A stretch of DNA of 55,595 nt from Akkermansia muciniphila (lineage in GTDB: Bacteria; Verrucomicrobiota; Verrucomicrobiia; Verrucomicrobiales; DEV007). This document shows positions 1 to 9,292 of the stretch, piece after piece. The notes beneath the pieces are model-generated. The model saw nothing but the letters and a program-made list of their open reading frames with translations. It was not told the DNA's origin and did not search any database. Location of the stretch: assembly GCA_945883495.1 (NCBI GenBank), contig CAMCXS010000037.1, positions 1 through 55,595 on the forward strand, written 5' to 3'. Each line of letters begins with the position of its first letter. Position 1 is the stretch's first letter. The translations under genes and the position numbers were made by a program.

Positions 1-3000
1 AGGCCCCGTAGCGGACCGGAGGTGAATTGCCCGCCGCTGCGGATGTAGGTATCGATCGTCAAATCGAATGCGTTCGTTACTCCAGGCTCAATGAAGATAT
101 CGACGGTGAAGCTGTTGCCTGCTCCGGAGTCGCTATTCCCCAGGTAGAAGGCATCGCCGTTGATGTAGATGTAGGCTTCGTTGAGATAACCGGCCGATGA
201 GGCAAGCGAGGTGAAGGTCAAGGTGGCCTTGGTGACATTGGTCTTGAGTCCAATTGTGCTGGAAGCAATCGAACTGTTGACGTAGGCCGGCACCAGGGTG
301 CGGCAGCGTGCTTCCACCAACAGCCCGGAGGGGTAGGTGGAGCGGCTGACGGGGAATGGAGCGGAATATGCCGTCCAGGCCCCCCCGTTGAGGCGGTAGT
401 CCAACGCGGCAAGGCTGGAGGTATGCGGGTTGATCAGGGTGACGGTGACCGTTTCGGAAATGGTTGGGACGAAGTATTGGGCGCTGAGGCGGATGTTGGG
501 CGTCCGCAGGGGCACCGGGGTGAGCCCGATCGTGGTGGAGGCGATCGCGCTATCACTGTAGGCCGCTGATGTAGATCTGGCTCGTCCCTCTACGCTGAGT
601 CCAGTGGGATAGGATGATCGAGTGACGTTGAACGCGCTGGAGTAGGTCAGCCAGGAACCGCCGTTGATGCGATATTCCATAACGGATACTCCGCTTACGT
701 TCGGATTCGACATGCTGATTGAGATCGTTTCTACCGAGCCCGCCATGAAGTTGCTGGCGCTCCGGGAGAGGTTGGGGGTGGTAAGCTGAACCCTGGTCAA
801 TCCGATCGAGGCCGACGCGCTGGCACTGGTGAGATAAGCAGCGGAGGAAGTCGTAGCCCGAGCCTCAACCGTCAATCCGCTGGGATAGGTGGAGCGGCTT
901 ACCGAAAAGGCTCCGGTGTAGCTTTGCCACGAATTGGTGTTGATGCGATACTCCAGCGTGGAGGATCCGGAGGGGTTTGGGTTGCTTACGGTGACGGAGA
1001 CCGTTTCGACGGAACCGGCCATGAAGTTCGGTGCGCTTGGGGTGATTACCGGCGCTTGCAGTTGCACCGCTCCAAGTCCAATGGACGTCGAGTTGATGGT
1101 GCTATCGGTGTAAGCGGCGTTGCTCGCAACGGCGCGGGCCTCCACGGAAACTCCGCTGGGGTAGTTGGTGCGGGTCACGTTGAAGCTGCTGGAATAGTCC
1201 AACCAACTGCCGCCGGCTAGGCGATATTGCAAGGTTGAGCCGGTGGGGTTCGGGTTGCTGATGGTGATGGACACCGTCTCTACGGTGCCAGCGACGAAGT
1301 TCGGAGCGCTGCGGGTGATGCTCGGGGCCAGCAGTTGCACGGGAGTCAAGCCGATCGTGGTCGAGCCGGTTCCGCTATTGATATAAGCAGAGGTGGCGGC
1401 GAGCGCGCGGGCTTCCACGGTGAGGCCGGACGGATAGTTTGACCGGGTGAAGCTCAAGGTGCTGGAGTAGGCGGTCCAGGAGCCCGTATTGATCCGATAT
1501 TGCAGGCTGGAGGATCCCGAGGGATTGGGATTGGTGACCGTGACCGTGATGGTTTCCCGGGAGCCCGCCATGAAGTTGGGGGCGCTGGCGGCCACCACGG
1601 GCGCTTGCAGAGGCACTGCCGTGAGCCCGATGGACGCCAGGGTGATGTCACTGGTGGTGTAAGCGGTTGAGGTGGCGAGTGCACGAGCCTCCACGGAGAG
1701 GCCGTTGGGATAGCTGCTCCGAGTCACGTTGAACCTGGAGGAGTAGTTCACCCAAGAGCCGGCGTTGATCCGGTATTGGAGGCTGGAGCCGGTGCTGTTC
1801 CGGTTGCTGATGGTCACGGAGATGGTTTCTCTGCTGCCAGCGACGAATTTCGTGGCGCTTGGAGAGATGGTCGGGCTCAGCAGCTTGACACGAGCGAGGC
1901 CGATCGGTGCGGCGGCGATGTCACTATCGGCGAACGCACTGTTCGTGGCGCGGGCTCGGGCTTCGACCATCAGACCAGAAGGATAGGCGCTGCGGGTGAT
2001 GCTGAAGGCGGTGGAGTAGGCTTGCCAGGTGCCGCCATTGAGGCGGTAATCCAATGCGGACCCAGTCGAATTGGGATTGGAGATCGTCACCGAGATCGTC
2101 TCCACGGATCCGGCCATGAAGTCTGGCGCGCTAGGGCTGATGGAAGGAGCACGGAGCTGGGCCACAGTGAGTCCGATGGTTGTCGACGTGGTGTTGCTAT
2201 CCACGTATGCGGAGTTTGTGGACCGGGCTCGAGCTTCCACCGTTAAGCCATTCGGATAGGTGGAACGGCTGACCGAAAGAGCGGACGAGTAGGCGACCCA
2301 GGAGCCATTGTTGATGCGGTAGTCCAACGCGGAGCCGGTCGAGTTCGGATTGGTGATGGTGACCGAAATGGTTTCGACGGAACCTGCCAGGAAGTTCGGC
2401 GAACTGAGGCTGATGGATGGGCTGCGCAATTGCACGGGGGTGAGGCCGATCACGGAGGACGCGATGGAGCTGTCCGTGTAGGCGGCTGAAGTGGCGCGGG
2501 CGCGGGACTCAATCAGGACGCCCGAGGCATAGGTTGCCCGGGTGACATTGAAGGCGTTGGAGTAGGTTTGCCATGAGCCTCCGGCCAGGCGGTATTGCAA
2601 GGTAGAACCCTCGGCATTCGAATCAGTCAGAGTGACGGAGATCGTCTCGACGGAGCCAGCCGCAAAGTTCGAGGCGCTTGGGCTGATCGAGGGCGGTTGC
2701 AGACGCACGGCGGACAAGCCGATGGTGGCGGAGGCCAGCGTGCTGTCGCTATAAGCGGGATCCGTAGAGCGGGCCCGGGCCTCAATGGTGACGCCAGTTG
2801 CGTATGCGGAACGAGTCACTGGGAAGGCGCTTAAGTAGGCTTGCCAAGCGCCGCCATTGAGACGGTAATCAAGAGTCGAGCCGGTGTTGTTTGGATTGGT
2901 GAGCGTCACCGTCACGCTATCCACCGTTCCGGGGCTAAAGTTGGAAGCGCTCGTGGCGATCGACGGAGCTTGGAGCTGCACCGGGGTGAGGCCGATGGCC

Positions 3001-6000
3001 CGGGTGGCGGTTGGGCTGGTCGAGAAGGCTGCATTGGTCGAACGCGCCCGCGCATCGATGGTCAGGCCCGAAGGATAGGTGGAGCGGGTCAAGTTGAATG
3101 CGGATGAGTAAGCTTGCCAGGCGCCGCCGTTGAGGCGGTACTCCAACGCGGAGTTGGAGGAGTTTGGATCGGTCAAGCTGACGGAGATCGTCTCTACAAG
3201 GCCAGCGACGAAGTTCGGAGCGCTAGGCGTGATGACGGGCGCTTGCAGTTGCACGGGATCCAGGCCGACACTTGAGGTGGCGTTGGCGCTGTTGAGGTAG
3301 GCGGCTGAGACGGTTCGGGCACGGGCCTCGACGGTTACGCCGGAGGGATAAGTATTCCGCGTCACCGGAAAGGCGGTGGAGTAAGTCTGCCAAGAGCCTC
3401 CATTCAAGCGATAGTCGAGAATGGAGACGCCGGAGGGGTTGGGATTGGTGAGGGTGACCGTGACGGATTCGACCGAGCCGGCAATGAAGTAGTTCGCCGT
3501 CTTCGCGACGGTGGGAGTTTGCAACTGAACCGGGGTGAGCCCGACGGGCGCGGAGACAATCTCACTCGTAATGAACGCCGTAGAGGTGTTGCGGGCACGA
3601 GCTTCGACAGGCACGCCGGTAGGGTAATTCGCCCGAGTTACGCTGAATGGGGCAGAATAAGCTTGCCAACTGCCGGAGTTTACGCGGTATTCGAGAGCGC
3701 CGCCTTCGGTATGACGGGCCACCAAGGTGATGGTCACGCTTTCCACCGAGGCTGCCATGAAGCTGGCAGCGCTCCGTTGGATGGCTGGGGGTTGAAGTTG
3801 CACCGCGATGAGGGGCAGGCTTGCGATCGCCAGATCGCTATTCACGAATGCAGAAGTTAGTGCGCGGACCCTGGCTTCAATCGAGAGTCCAGAAGGATAA
3901 CTTGTGCGCGTAACGCGGAACTGACTGCTGTAGGTCTGCCAGCTTCCATTCCCCAAGCGATACTCCAGCACTCCGATGCCGGATGCGTTGGTATGAGCAA
4001 TCGCTACGGTGATGCTATCGGTGGTGCCGGCCATGAAGCTCGACGCGGACGGCGTGATGGTCGGCATCCGCAATTGAACTGCTGTCAATCCGATGACGGA
4101 CACGGCCAGCTCGCTGTCGCGAAATGCGGGCGAGGTAGCGCGTGCCCTCGCTTCGATGAGCAGGCCGGTGGGCCAGTCGGCACGGCTGACGGAGAAGGCT
4201 CCGGTGTAGGATTGCCATGCGCCGCCTGCGAGGCGGTATTCGGGAGTCGAGCCTTCGGTGTTCGGGTCGCTGACAGTGACGGAAATGCTTTCGGTCGCCC
4301 CCGCCATGAACGTGGCCGCTGGAGGCGTGATGGCGGGTGTGCGCAGTTGAACCGGCGTAAGACCGATGTTGATGGAGGCGATGTCGCTGGTGAGATAGGC
4401 GGGCGAAGTAGTGCGGGCGCGGGCCTCGACTTGGACTCCCGAAGGATAGGAGGAACGGGCAAGGGGGAAGGGAGCGGAGTAGGCAGTCCAGGCGCCACTG
4501 TTAAGACGGTATTCCAAGGCGGAGGCGGCCGCTGATGGGTTGGGGTCGGTTACCGTGATCGTGATGCTATCCACCGAGCCAGCAACAAAGTTCGGAGCGC
4601 TGGGGCTCACGCTGGGCGCGAGCAGGGGAACAGCGGTGAGGCCAATTTCCGCCGAGGCATTGCTACTGTTCTCGAATGCGCTCGATGTGGCTCGGGCTCG
4701 GGCTTCCACGGTGACCCCGGTGGCATAGGTGGAGCGCGTGAGGGTTAGGGCTGTCGAGTAGGGCATCCAGGCGCCACCACTGAGCCGGTATTCGAGAATC
4801 GAGTCCGATGTGTTTGGGTTGGTGATGGTGACGGTGATGTTCTCCACCGTGCCAGCCATAAAATTGGGTGCGCTCGGGCTGATGGTGGGCGTCCGGAGCT
4901 GGACCGCAGTGAGGCCGATCTCGGTGCTGGTCGTTTCGCTATCACGATAGGCCCGTGAAGTGGCGAGGCAGCGAGCGCTCACGGTGAGACCATCGGGATA
5001 ATTGGTGCGAGTTACTTGAAAAGACCCGTTGTAGGCCTGCCAGTTTCCGCTTTGCAACTTGTACTCCAGGGCTGATCCTTCTTCGTTCAGGTTGGCGATG
5101 GAAACCGAAATGGTATCGACCGAATTTGCAATGAACGCCGAATGGCTTGAGGTGATCGTTGGTGGCAGTAAGGGGAGTGGATCGGGCGCCGCAGCGATTG
5201 ATGCGGTGGCAAATTGACTGGACGTGTAGTCAGTGCTTGATGAAATGGCCCGAGCGGTGATTACGGCTCCGTCCGGGTAAGTATCAATGTTCAGGTCAAA
5301 GGTGTTGCCATAGGCGATCCAGCCACCTTCTCCGATCCGGTACTCCAGGCTAGAGTAATCATCGCTATTTGGGTTCGAGATCGAAACAGTGATCGTTTCC
5401 GAGGTCTCCCACTGAAACTGCTGATGAGATGGAGTGATGGTGGGAGTGGCGAGCTGCTCCGGTGCTAATGCGGTATAGGTTTTGCTGACGGTAGGGCTGG
5501 GGAACCAAAGAGTGGGATCGCCGGCAGCGAAGGCCTCGACTGTCGTGTTCGCAGGAACGGAAAGAGGTCCTCCGTAGGGAACGAAGTCGGCGCTTCCCAC
5601 GGAGACGAGGATGCGGCTGGTCGCGGCGGGGTTCGGATTGGTCAGTTGAAGGCTAAGAGGGAAGCGGGAAGGGCGAAAGGTTCCCTGTTCAATGGAGAAG
5701 ATCGGAGGCAGAAGGATCGAAAGTACTGGGTCCTCCCATGGAGTCGGGTCCGGGCTGACGCCTTCGTCTTCACCATCGGGTAGCCCATCCACGGAGATGA
5801 GGGTTGGGGTGGGACGTGGAAGAGGGGACGCTTCGTTGTAATTCCAAACCCAACCATTCCCAGCGTTGTAGGTGAACGAGGTTGTATCGCGAGCTTCCGT
5901 GCCGTAAGTCGTCCGACCCTTGGCCGCGTCGAGGACGAACTGGGAGATGCCGCTCCCGGTCGAGGCAAGCTCGAAGCGACGTGCCGAGGCATTCCAAACC

Positions 6001-6353
6001 GCCCGTGGTCGTCCATTTGGGAGACCTTCGGCGGTGACGACCGCCAAGCGGGCGTCGATCATGGAGCCGCCGATTCCGACAAATCTGGTCTCCTGCTCCG
6101 TGGTCAATACGGTCTTCATTTTGTCCAGAATCTCTTGAGGTGTCGTCAGGCCGGTAAAAGATCCGCCGTTGGCCAGATAAGTCTTCGTGGCGGCGTTGAT
6201 GGTGGCGATGTCGGCCTCGAGCTTGGTGACGCGGACGTCCTCAATAGAGACGCGGTGATACGCAATGCCGACCGCAGCGAGGATTCCGATAACAGCTAGA
6301 GCAATCAGCGTTTCGAGAAGTGAGAATGCGGAGGAAGGACGTCTCAATTGCAT
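1..6353 (-). CDS. giant prepilin-like protein with ~19 Ig-like repeats (3' end outside window)
   Basis: One reading frame stays open from an ATG at 6353 to the left edge (2117 codons, no stop seen), so the C-terminus is missing. The N-terminus has a short basic leader, then A|FSLLE and a hydrophobic helix (about residues 9-30): a type IV prepilin cleavage/methylation site with Glu at +5, processed by PilD-type peptidases in known pilins. Residues to about 230 resemble a pseudopilin body. About 19 repeats of roughly 91 residues follow, each with a core like 'NFMAGSVETISVT...LEYRLNGG.WQAYS...YPSGLTVEARA'. They look like the Ig-fold C-terminal domain of chitobiase/beta-hexosaminidase (inference). 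The last ~70 residues visible are a different domain. Pseudopilins usually have 150-250 residues, so the size is exceptional. A surface adhesin or pilus-tip role is a guess. Divergent from the glutaminase gene. Confidence 0.85.
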   Translation of the reverse strand, partial: MQLRRPSSAFSLLETLIALAVIGILAAVGIAYHRVSIEDVRVTKLEADIATINAATKTYLANGGSFTGLTTPQEILDKMKTVLTTEQETRFVGIGGSMIDARLAVVTAEGLPNGRPRAVWNASARRFELASTGSGISQFVLDAAKGRTTYGTEARDTTSFTYNAGNGWVWNYNEASPLPRPTPTLISVDGLPDGEDEGVSPDPTPWEDPVLSILLPPIFSIEQGTFRPSRFPLSLQLTNPNPAATSRILVSVGSADFVPYGGPLSVPANTTVEAFAAGDPTLWFPSPTVSKTYTALAPEQLATPTITPSHQQFQWETSETITVSISNPNSDDYSSLEYRIGEGGWIAYGNTFDLNIDTYPDGAVITARAISSSTDYTSSQFATASIAAAPDPLPLLPPTITSSHSAFIANSVDTISVSIANLNEEGSALEYKLQSGNWQAYNGSFQVTRTNYPDGLTVSARCLATSRAYRDSETTSTEIGLTAVQLRTPTISPSAPNFMAGTVENITVTITNPNTSDSILEYRLSGGAWMPYSTALTLTRSTYATGVTVEARARATSSAFENSSNASAEIGLTAVPLLAPSVSPSAPNFVAGSVDSITITVTDPNPSAAASALEYRLNSGAWTAYSAPFPLARSSYPSGVQVEARARTTSPAYLTSDIASINIGLTPVQLRTPAITPPAATFMAGATESISVTVSDPNTEGSTPEYRLAGGAWQSYTGAFSVSRADWPTGLLIEARARATSPAFRDSELAVSVIGLTAVQLRMPTITPSASSFMAGTTDSITVAIAHTNASGIGVLEYRLGNGSWQTYSSQFRVTRTSYPSGLSIEARVRALTSAFVNSDLAIASLPLIAVQLQPPAIQRSAASFMAASVESVTITLVARHTEGGALEYRVNSGSWQAYSAPFSVTRANYPTGVPVEARARNTSTAFITSEIVSAPVGLTPVQLQTPTVAKTANYFIAGSVESVTVTLTNPNPSGVSILDYRLNGGSWQTYSTAFPVTRNTYPSGVTVEARARTVSAAYLNSANATSSVGLDPVQLQAPVITPSAPNFVAGLVETISVSLTDPNSSNSALEYRLNGGAWQAYSSAFNLTRSTYPSGLTIDARARSTNAAFSTSPTATRAIGLTPVQLQAPSIATSASNFSPGTVDSVTVTLTNPNNTGSTLDYRLNGGAWQAYLSAFPVTRSAYATGVTIEARARSTDPAYSDSTLASATIGLSAVRLQPPSISPSASNFAAGSVETISVTLTDSNAEGSTLQYRLAGGSWQTYSNAFNVTRATYASGVLIESRARATSAAYTDSSIASSVIGLTPVQLRSPSISLSSPNFLAGSVETISVTITNPNSTGSALDYRINNGSWVAYSSALSVSRSTYPNGLTVEARARSTNSAYVDSNTTSTTIGLTVAQLRAPSISPSAPDFMAGSVETISVTISNPNSTGSALDYRLNGGTWQAYSTAFSITRSAYPSGLMVEARARATNSAFADSDIAAAPIGLARVKLLSPTISPSATKFVAGSRETISVTISNRNSTGSSLQYRINAGSWVNYSSRFNVTRSSYPNGLSVEARALATSTAYTTSDITLASIGLTAVPLQAPVVAASAPNFMAGSRETITVTVTNPNPSGSSSLQYRINTGSWTAYSSTLSFTRSNYPSGLTVEARALAATSAYINSGTGSTTIGLTPVQLLAPSITRSAPNFVAGTVETVSITISNPNPTGSTLQYRLAGGSWLDYSSSFNVTRTNYPSGVSVEARAVASNAAYTDSTINSTSIGLGAVQLQAPVITPSAPNFMAGSVETVSVTVSNPNPSGSSTLEYRINTNSWQSYTGAFSVSRSTYPSGLTVEARATTSSAAYLTSASASASIGLTRVQLTTPNLSRSASNFMAGSVETISISMSNPNVSGVSVMEYRINGGSWLTYSSAFNVTRSSYPTGLSVEGRARSTSAAYSDSAIASTTIGLTPVPLRTPNIRLSAQYFVPTISETVTVTLINPHTSSLAALDYRLNGGAWTAYSAPFPVSRSTYPSGLLVEARCRTLVPAYVNSSIASSTIGLKTNVTKATLTFTSLASSAGYLNEAYIYINGDAFYLGNSDSGAGNSFTVDIFIEPGVTNAFDLTIDTYIRSGGQFTSGPLRG
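231..5450 (-). repeat. 19 tandem 273-bp coding repeats
   Basis: Landmarks such as the codons for NFMAGS(V)ET recur every 273 bp (for example near 1021, 1294, 1567 and 1840), giving about 19 in-frame copies. Copies differ at many positions and a few carry small in-frame length changes, so the expansion is old or under diversifying drift rather than a fresh duplication. The first copy (near 5400) and the last (near 300) are the most divergent, as expected when internal units are amplified by recombination. Confidence 0.85.
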
Positions 6354-6381
6354 GGCGGAGGAGAGGAAGATATTTACGGTA

Positions 6382-6417
6382 ATTATAGAAAATACAATTA
6401 CTCAATATGGCCGTCAA
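6382..6417 (-). promoter_or_regulatory. putative promoter of the giant prepilin gene
   Basis: On the minus strand TTGACG (6417-6412) is followed after 17 nt by TATTTT (6394-6389) and then by a perfect TATAAT (6387-6382), 28 nt before the ATG at 6353. The stretch is AT-rich in an otherwise GC-rich region. No Shine-Dalgarno sequence is visible; the leader is CT-rich. The same interval must also drive the divergent glutaminase gene; on the plus strand TACAAT at 6393-6398 could be its -10, which would give a nearly leaderless transcript. Confidence 0.35.
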
Positions 6418-8341
6418 TCTAAAGTTTTTCTCTCATGTTCCGCCGAGTGCGGCAGGAGTCAGTTGGCATGCGAAATGCTTCGCGGCGGCCTCCGTGAATT
6501 CACCCATCCTGGAGTTTCTGCACCGCCTCCACACTCGCTACGCCTCCCTCAATGAGGGATCCGTGGCCGGATACATCCCCGAACTGGCCAAGGCGGACCC
6601 AAAATCTTTCGGCATCTGCATCGCGACTCGGGACGGCCATGTCTATGAGGTGGGCGACACCCGGGTTCCGTTCACGATCCAATCCATCTCCAAGGCGCTG
6701 GTGTATGGACTCGCCTTGGAGGACCGGGGCGAGGAACACATTTTGTCACGGGTGGGCGTGGAACCTTCTGGGGACGCCTTCAATGCGATCAGCTTGAAGG
6801 CTGGAACGGGGGCTCCGTTTAATCCGATGATCAATGCCGGTGCGATCGCGATCACCGGTCAGATCCAACCGAATGGCTCCAGCCGGATTCAACGGATCAC
6901 GGAATATCTTTCTAAATGCGCTGGGCGGGAACTGGAGGTGGATGCCGAGGTATTCCGGTCCGAAAGTGAAACCGGGCACCGGAACCGGGCAATCGGGTGG
7001 ATGTTGCGGAACTTCGAGATCCTGGATGAGGATCCCAACGATGCCTTGGAGACCTATTTCCAACAGTGCTCGTTGCGGGTGACCTGTGCGGACCTAGCGC
7101 TGATGGGAGCTACGCTGGCCAACCAGGGGGTGAATCCGGTCACAGGGGAAAGAGCGATCGCTCACGAATACGTCGATAACGTGCTCGGAGTGATGGCCAG
7201 TTGCGGCATGTATGACTGGTCGGGCGAGTGGATTTACCGGGTCGGACTGCCGGCGAAGAGCGGGGTCGCCGGGGGAATCCTCGCGGTGTTGCCCGGGCAG
7301 CTCGGCATCGGAGTGTTTTCGCCTCTGCTGGATGGGCAGGGCAACAGCGTCCGGGGGATCCGCGTCTGTATGGATTTGGCCGCAGAGTTGTCCCTGCATC
7401 TGTTCAACCCGAGCGCCGTTCCGCAACCCGCCTTGCGGCAAGCGTACAATGCGACCCAGGTGGTTTCCCGGCGTCGCCTTCCAAGAGCCGCGTTGCAAAT
7501 GCTCAACCAGTATGGCGAGCGCATCCGGGTGAAGGAGCTGCAAGGGCCTCTGCTCTTTTCCACGTTCGAGCCCGTAATCCGGTCGTTGGTGGAGGAGGCT
7601 CCATTCTGCCAGGACGTGGTTCTCGATTTCCGGCACGTGGTCAGTATTGATGAGGTCAGTTTGCGGATGCTTCGCGAGATGCAGCGGCAGCTCGGCTCCA
7701 TCGGTGTAGGGCTTTTGTGCTGCCATACCGGTAAGTTCACCCCGATGCTGGAGGCTTCCGGAATGCCCAAGGAGATGCTTTACGAGAGTGACGACGCCGC
7801 GCTTGAGGCCTGCGAAGACAATCTCTTGGGGATGGTGATGCCGGATACGTGGGAGGAGCAGCAACCGGTGCCCCTGGATCGGTGTAGCCTTTTTGCAGGG
7901 TGCGATTGGAATGATCTCCGTCTCTTGGCGGAGCGCATGCCGGTCCGGAGCTTCGCGGAAGGGGAGTATGTCATCAAATCAGGCAGCGTCGCGGAAGAAT
8001 TGTTCGTTCTGGTAGCCGGCAAGGTCGAGGTGTGCCTGTCGCCGGAAGGAAGACGGCGACAGCGGCTGGACGTGCTCTCGGCCGGCATGTGTTTTGGGGA
8101 AATGGCGTTTTTGGACGGTTCCCCACGTTCGGCGGACGTGGTAGCGCTGGAGAAAGTTGAGTGCCGGGTCTTGGATCGGAAACTCTTCGAAGCGCTCGAC
8201 CGGCGCCGTCCCGGCCTGAAGATCAAGGTGCTGACGCAACTGAGCTTGCAGCTTTGCTCCCGGTTGCGGCAGGCGAACATCCAGATCGGCGCGCTACGGT
8301 CGGGGAACGCCAGCCGGAAGGCCGCGAGCCGGAATCAGTGA
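6407..8341 (+). CDS. glsA: glutaminase A fused to STAS and cyclic-nucleotide-binding domains
   Basis: Residues ~30-335 are a serine-dependent beta-lactamase-like glutaminase that hydrolyses L-glutamine to glutamate and ammonia. The catalytic S-x-x-K is at 93-96 (SISK), followed by MINAGAIA at 141-148. Residues ~370-470 form a STAS domain (VVLDFRHVVSIDE) and ~490-620 a cNMP-binding domain with an intact phosphate-binding cassette (FGEMAFLDGSPRSADV, 563-578). Simple bacterial glutaminases have about 310 residues; fusions of this type are known in several phyla, and nucleotide control of activity is inferred. The ATG at 6407 gives 644 residues. A GTG at 6494 would start directly before the conserved NSPILEFLHRLH and is a real alternative. 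Divergent from the prepilin gene; the men genes follow after about 50 bp. Confidence 0.93.
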   Translation: MAVNLKFFSHVPPSAAGVSWHAKCFAAASVNSPILEFLHRLHTRYASLNEGSVAGYIPELAKADPKSFGICIATRDGHVYEVGDTRVPFTIQSISKALVYGLALEDRGEEHILSRVGVEPSGDAFNAISLKAGTGAPFNPMINAGAIAITGQIQPNGSSRIQRITEYLSKCAGRELEVDAEVFRSESETGHRNRAIGWMLRNFEILDEDPNDALETYFQQCSLRVTCADLALMGATLANQGVNPVTGERAIAHEYVDNVLGVMASCGMYDWSGEWIYRVGLPAKSGVAGGILAVLPGQLGIGVFSPLLDGQGNSVRGIRVCMDLAAELSLHLFNPSAVPQPALRQAYNATQVVSRRRLPRAALQMLNQYGERIRVKELQGPLLFSTFEPVIRSLVEEAPFCQDVVLDFRHVVSIDEVSLRMLREMQRQLGSIGVGLLCCHTGKFTPMLEASGMPKEMLYESDDAALEACEDNLLGMVMPDTWEEQQPVPLDRCSLFAGCDWNDLRLLAERMPVRSFAEGEYVIKSGSVAEELFVLVAGKVEVCLSPEGRRRQRLDVLSAGMCFGEMAFLDGSPRSADVVALEKVECRVLDRKLFEALDRRRPGLKIKVLTQLSLQLCSRLRQANIQIGALRSGNASRKAASRNQ

Positions 8342-8392
8342 CCGCAGGTTTCACTCGACGACGCCGGGGATGCGGGGTTGGGTTTTCCGCGG

Positions 8393-9292
8393 ATGGAGTA
8401 CTGCGAATACGTGTTGCGGGGCGAAGGGGCGCTGAATCCCCTGGCGCCGCGCCGGGAATTCCCTGGGGCGCTGATCCGGTTTGAGGGAGGATACGGGTGC
8501 GTCCATCCTTGGCCTGAGTTGGGCGATGCCACGTTGGCTGAGGAGTTACGAGCGTTGAGTCGTAGTGACGCAGGCCGATTGGGGCGCCAAGCACTGGCGT
8601 GTTGCCGGATCGACGGGGAAGCGCGGCGATTGGGCCGGTCGCTTTGGGCTGGACTGACGATTCCCGAAAGCCACTTTACGCTGGGGGCTGACGGAGCCGT
8701 AGCGGAGAGTTTTCGTGCGGTGAAAGTCAAGGGGGGCGCGGACATGGCGAACCTCCGCAAACGGTTGGAGGAACTCCCCGCCAGCGTGCGGATTCGGGTG
8801 GATTGCAACGGCGTGCTGGACGGTGTGGATGGGTTTCTTCAGTTTTGGGAGGCTCTCGAACCGTGGTGGGATCGTATCGATTTCATCGAGGATGCGTTCG
8901 CCTATGACGAAGGGCACTGGAGCCAGATGGAGCAACGAACCGGCTGCCGGTTGGCGTTGGATCGCTGGATGGGGCCGGCACCGGAGGGGCGGCTGCGCGT
9001 GATCAAACCCGCGATGCAACCGGATTGGGGCGGGCGTGGTCCCTTGGTGTTCACCTCGTACATGGATCATCCGCTCGGACAACTTTTCGCCGCATGGTGC
9101 GCGGCCCGGGAGGCCGCCGAACGGCCAGAGCGCCTGGGGCTTTGCGGATTGGTGACGCATCACCTGTTCGCGGCCGACAATCCGTTTTTGGAGGCGATGG
9201 GGCCTCCGAGCCCATTTTTGCAGCCACCGGGCGGGACCGGATTGGGATGGGATAGTCTTCTGGAAGCTCTGCCATGGAAGCCGCTTCACTGA
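8393..9292 (+). CDS. menC: o-succinylbenzoate synthase (MenC-like)
   Basis: Enolase-superfamily enzyme that dehydrates SHCHC to o-succinylbenzoate in menaquinone synthesis. All expected active-site positions are visible: K-x-K at 111-113 (VKVKGG), metal ligands D137 (RVDCNG), E166 (FIEDAF) and D190 (ALDRW), and the second lysine K205 (VIKPA). The length (299 residues) is close to E. coli MenC. The ATG at 8393 is preferred; an in-frame TTG 15 nt upstream is possible. The 3' end overlaps menE by 19 bp, so the two are probably translationally coupled. menD, menB and menA are not in the window. The region before MEYCEYVLRG lacks a good Shine-Dalgarno sequence. Confidence 0.85.
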   Translation: MEYCEYVLRGEGALNPLAPRREFPGALIRFEGGYGCVHPWPELGDATLAEELRALSRSDAGRLGRQALACCRIDGEARRLGRSLWAGLTIPESHFTLGADGAVAESFRAVKVKGGADMANLRKRLEELPASVRIRVDCNGVLDGVDGFLQFWEALEPWWDRIDFIEDAFAYDEGHWSQMEQRTGCRLALDRWMGPAPEGRLRVIKPAMQPDWGGRGPLVFTSYMDHPLGQLFAAWCAAREAAERPERLGLCGLVTHHLFAADNPFLEAMGPPSPFLQPPGGTGLGWDSLLEALPWKPLH

